Shown here piece after piece: positions 63,951-64,000 of a stretch of 64,000 nt of DNA. The notes beneath the pieces were generated by a model, which made no database searches, had not been told where the DNA came from, and saw only the letters and a program-made list of their open reading frames with translations. A program made the position numbers and the translations under genes. The DNA is from Actibacterium sp. 188UL27-1 (GTDB lineage: Bacteria; Pseudomonadota; Alphaproteobacteria; Rhodobacterales; Rhodobacteraceae), in contig NZ_JAFEUL010000007.1 in assembly GCF_016901225.1 (NCBI RefSeq), positions 153,428 to 217,427 of the forward strand. Reading direction: 5' to 3'. Each line of letters starts with the position of its first letter. Position 1 is the first letter of the stretch.

Positions 63951-64000
63951 ATGAGGTTTGCTTTCATTGCAAAGAATGCGGACATGCTTCCTGTCGAGCG
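63951..64000 (+). CDS. IS3-family transposase OrfB, 3' truncated by window end
   Basis: ATG 63951 opens MRFAFIAKNADMLPVE, the conserved N-terminus of an IS3-group OrfB. Only 16 complete codons are visible. Whether the gene is intact downstream cannot be seen. Confidence 0.6.
   Translation, partial: MRFAFIAKNADMLPVE

Larger units (their letters stand above)
63585..64000 (+). mobile_element. Second IS3-family element (IS-B), runs off the window
   Basis: Begins around TGTCACGGAATTGTACCGC (63585). A plus-strand orfA with an AAAGGAG ribosome-binding site follows, and then the first codons of an OrfB, MRFAFIAKNADMLPVE, at 63951. This is the start of a different IS3-group transposase from IS-A and lies in opposite orientation. 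The remainder is beyond the window. Confidence 0.65.

Overview
The window is a high-GC stretch of an alphaproteobacterial chromosome, almost certainly a marine Rhodobacterales (Roseobacter-group) bacterium. Supporting this are the gene order ybgC-tolQ-tolR-tolA-tolB-pal-cpoB-tilS-ftsH, a PHA cassette phaZ/phaC-phaP-phaR with CTGC-N3-GCAG operators, a fhs/folD C1 pair, VPLPA-type C-terminal sorting signals and typical Rhodobacteraceae intergenic repeats. No rRNA, tRNA or CRISPR array was seen.

Layout. 1-5.5 kb: end of a beta-hydroxyacid dehydrogenase, a CHRD/VPLPA-CTERM protein with a damaged start, the ligase-associated DEXH helicase + PdeM pair, and a membrane LytTR regulator. 5.5-9 kb: folD and fhs with hairpins and an operator-like motif between them, then a MOSC protein. 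9-18.6 kb (minus): the Tol-Pal envelope operon with tilS and ftsH, including an extra secreted copy of the TolA C-terminal domain. 18.6-22 kb: a decayed aminoglycoside-phosphotransferase-like pseudogene, LysE exporter, RidA protein, and a DEAD-box RNA helicase with a terminator in its leader. 22.3-28.3 kb: a tightly overlapping six-gene redox cluster carrying three Rieske domains, one each on an FMN glutamate-synthase-type enzyme, a ferric-reductase-like haem membrane protein and a ThDP enzyme, plus three small membrane or unknown proteins. I regard this as the best candidate for an undescribed system.

28.5-34.6 kb: a PotABCD-like ABC transporter with a DUF2314 protein inserted, then an MBL persulfide-dioxygenase-like enzyme. 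34.8-41 kb: gph, rpe, an SOS-response-associated peptidase paralogue lacking Cys2, a periplasmic 5'-nucleotidase, an orphan cysteine-peptidase-like protein, a DUF952 protein and pyrD. 41-44.4 kb: a TetR-controlled membrane protein/SRPBCC module, then a glutamine amidotransferase + glutamine synthetase-like pair whose upstream 31-bp motif matches (27/31) the one upstream of folD. 44.4-48.9 kb: polyhydroxyalkanoate metabolism. 48.9-61.9 kb: GFA protein, LysR regulator, DegT aminotransferase, cobQ, efp, ygfZ, MsbA-like ABC exporter, a tyrosine-phosphatase-like protein, an aminotransferase and two alpha/beta hydrolases. 62-64 kb: nested IS3-family elements that truncated a resident gene.

Functional links: PhaC/PhaZ/PhaP/PhaR form one storage-polymer circuit. 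Fhs/FolD process one-carbon units and may share a regulator with the GATase/GS pair. Tol-Pal, CpoB and FtsH serve the envelope. The Rieske cluster looks like a membrane-linked electron-transfer chain of unknown substrate.
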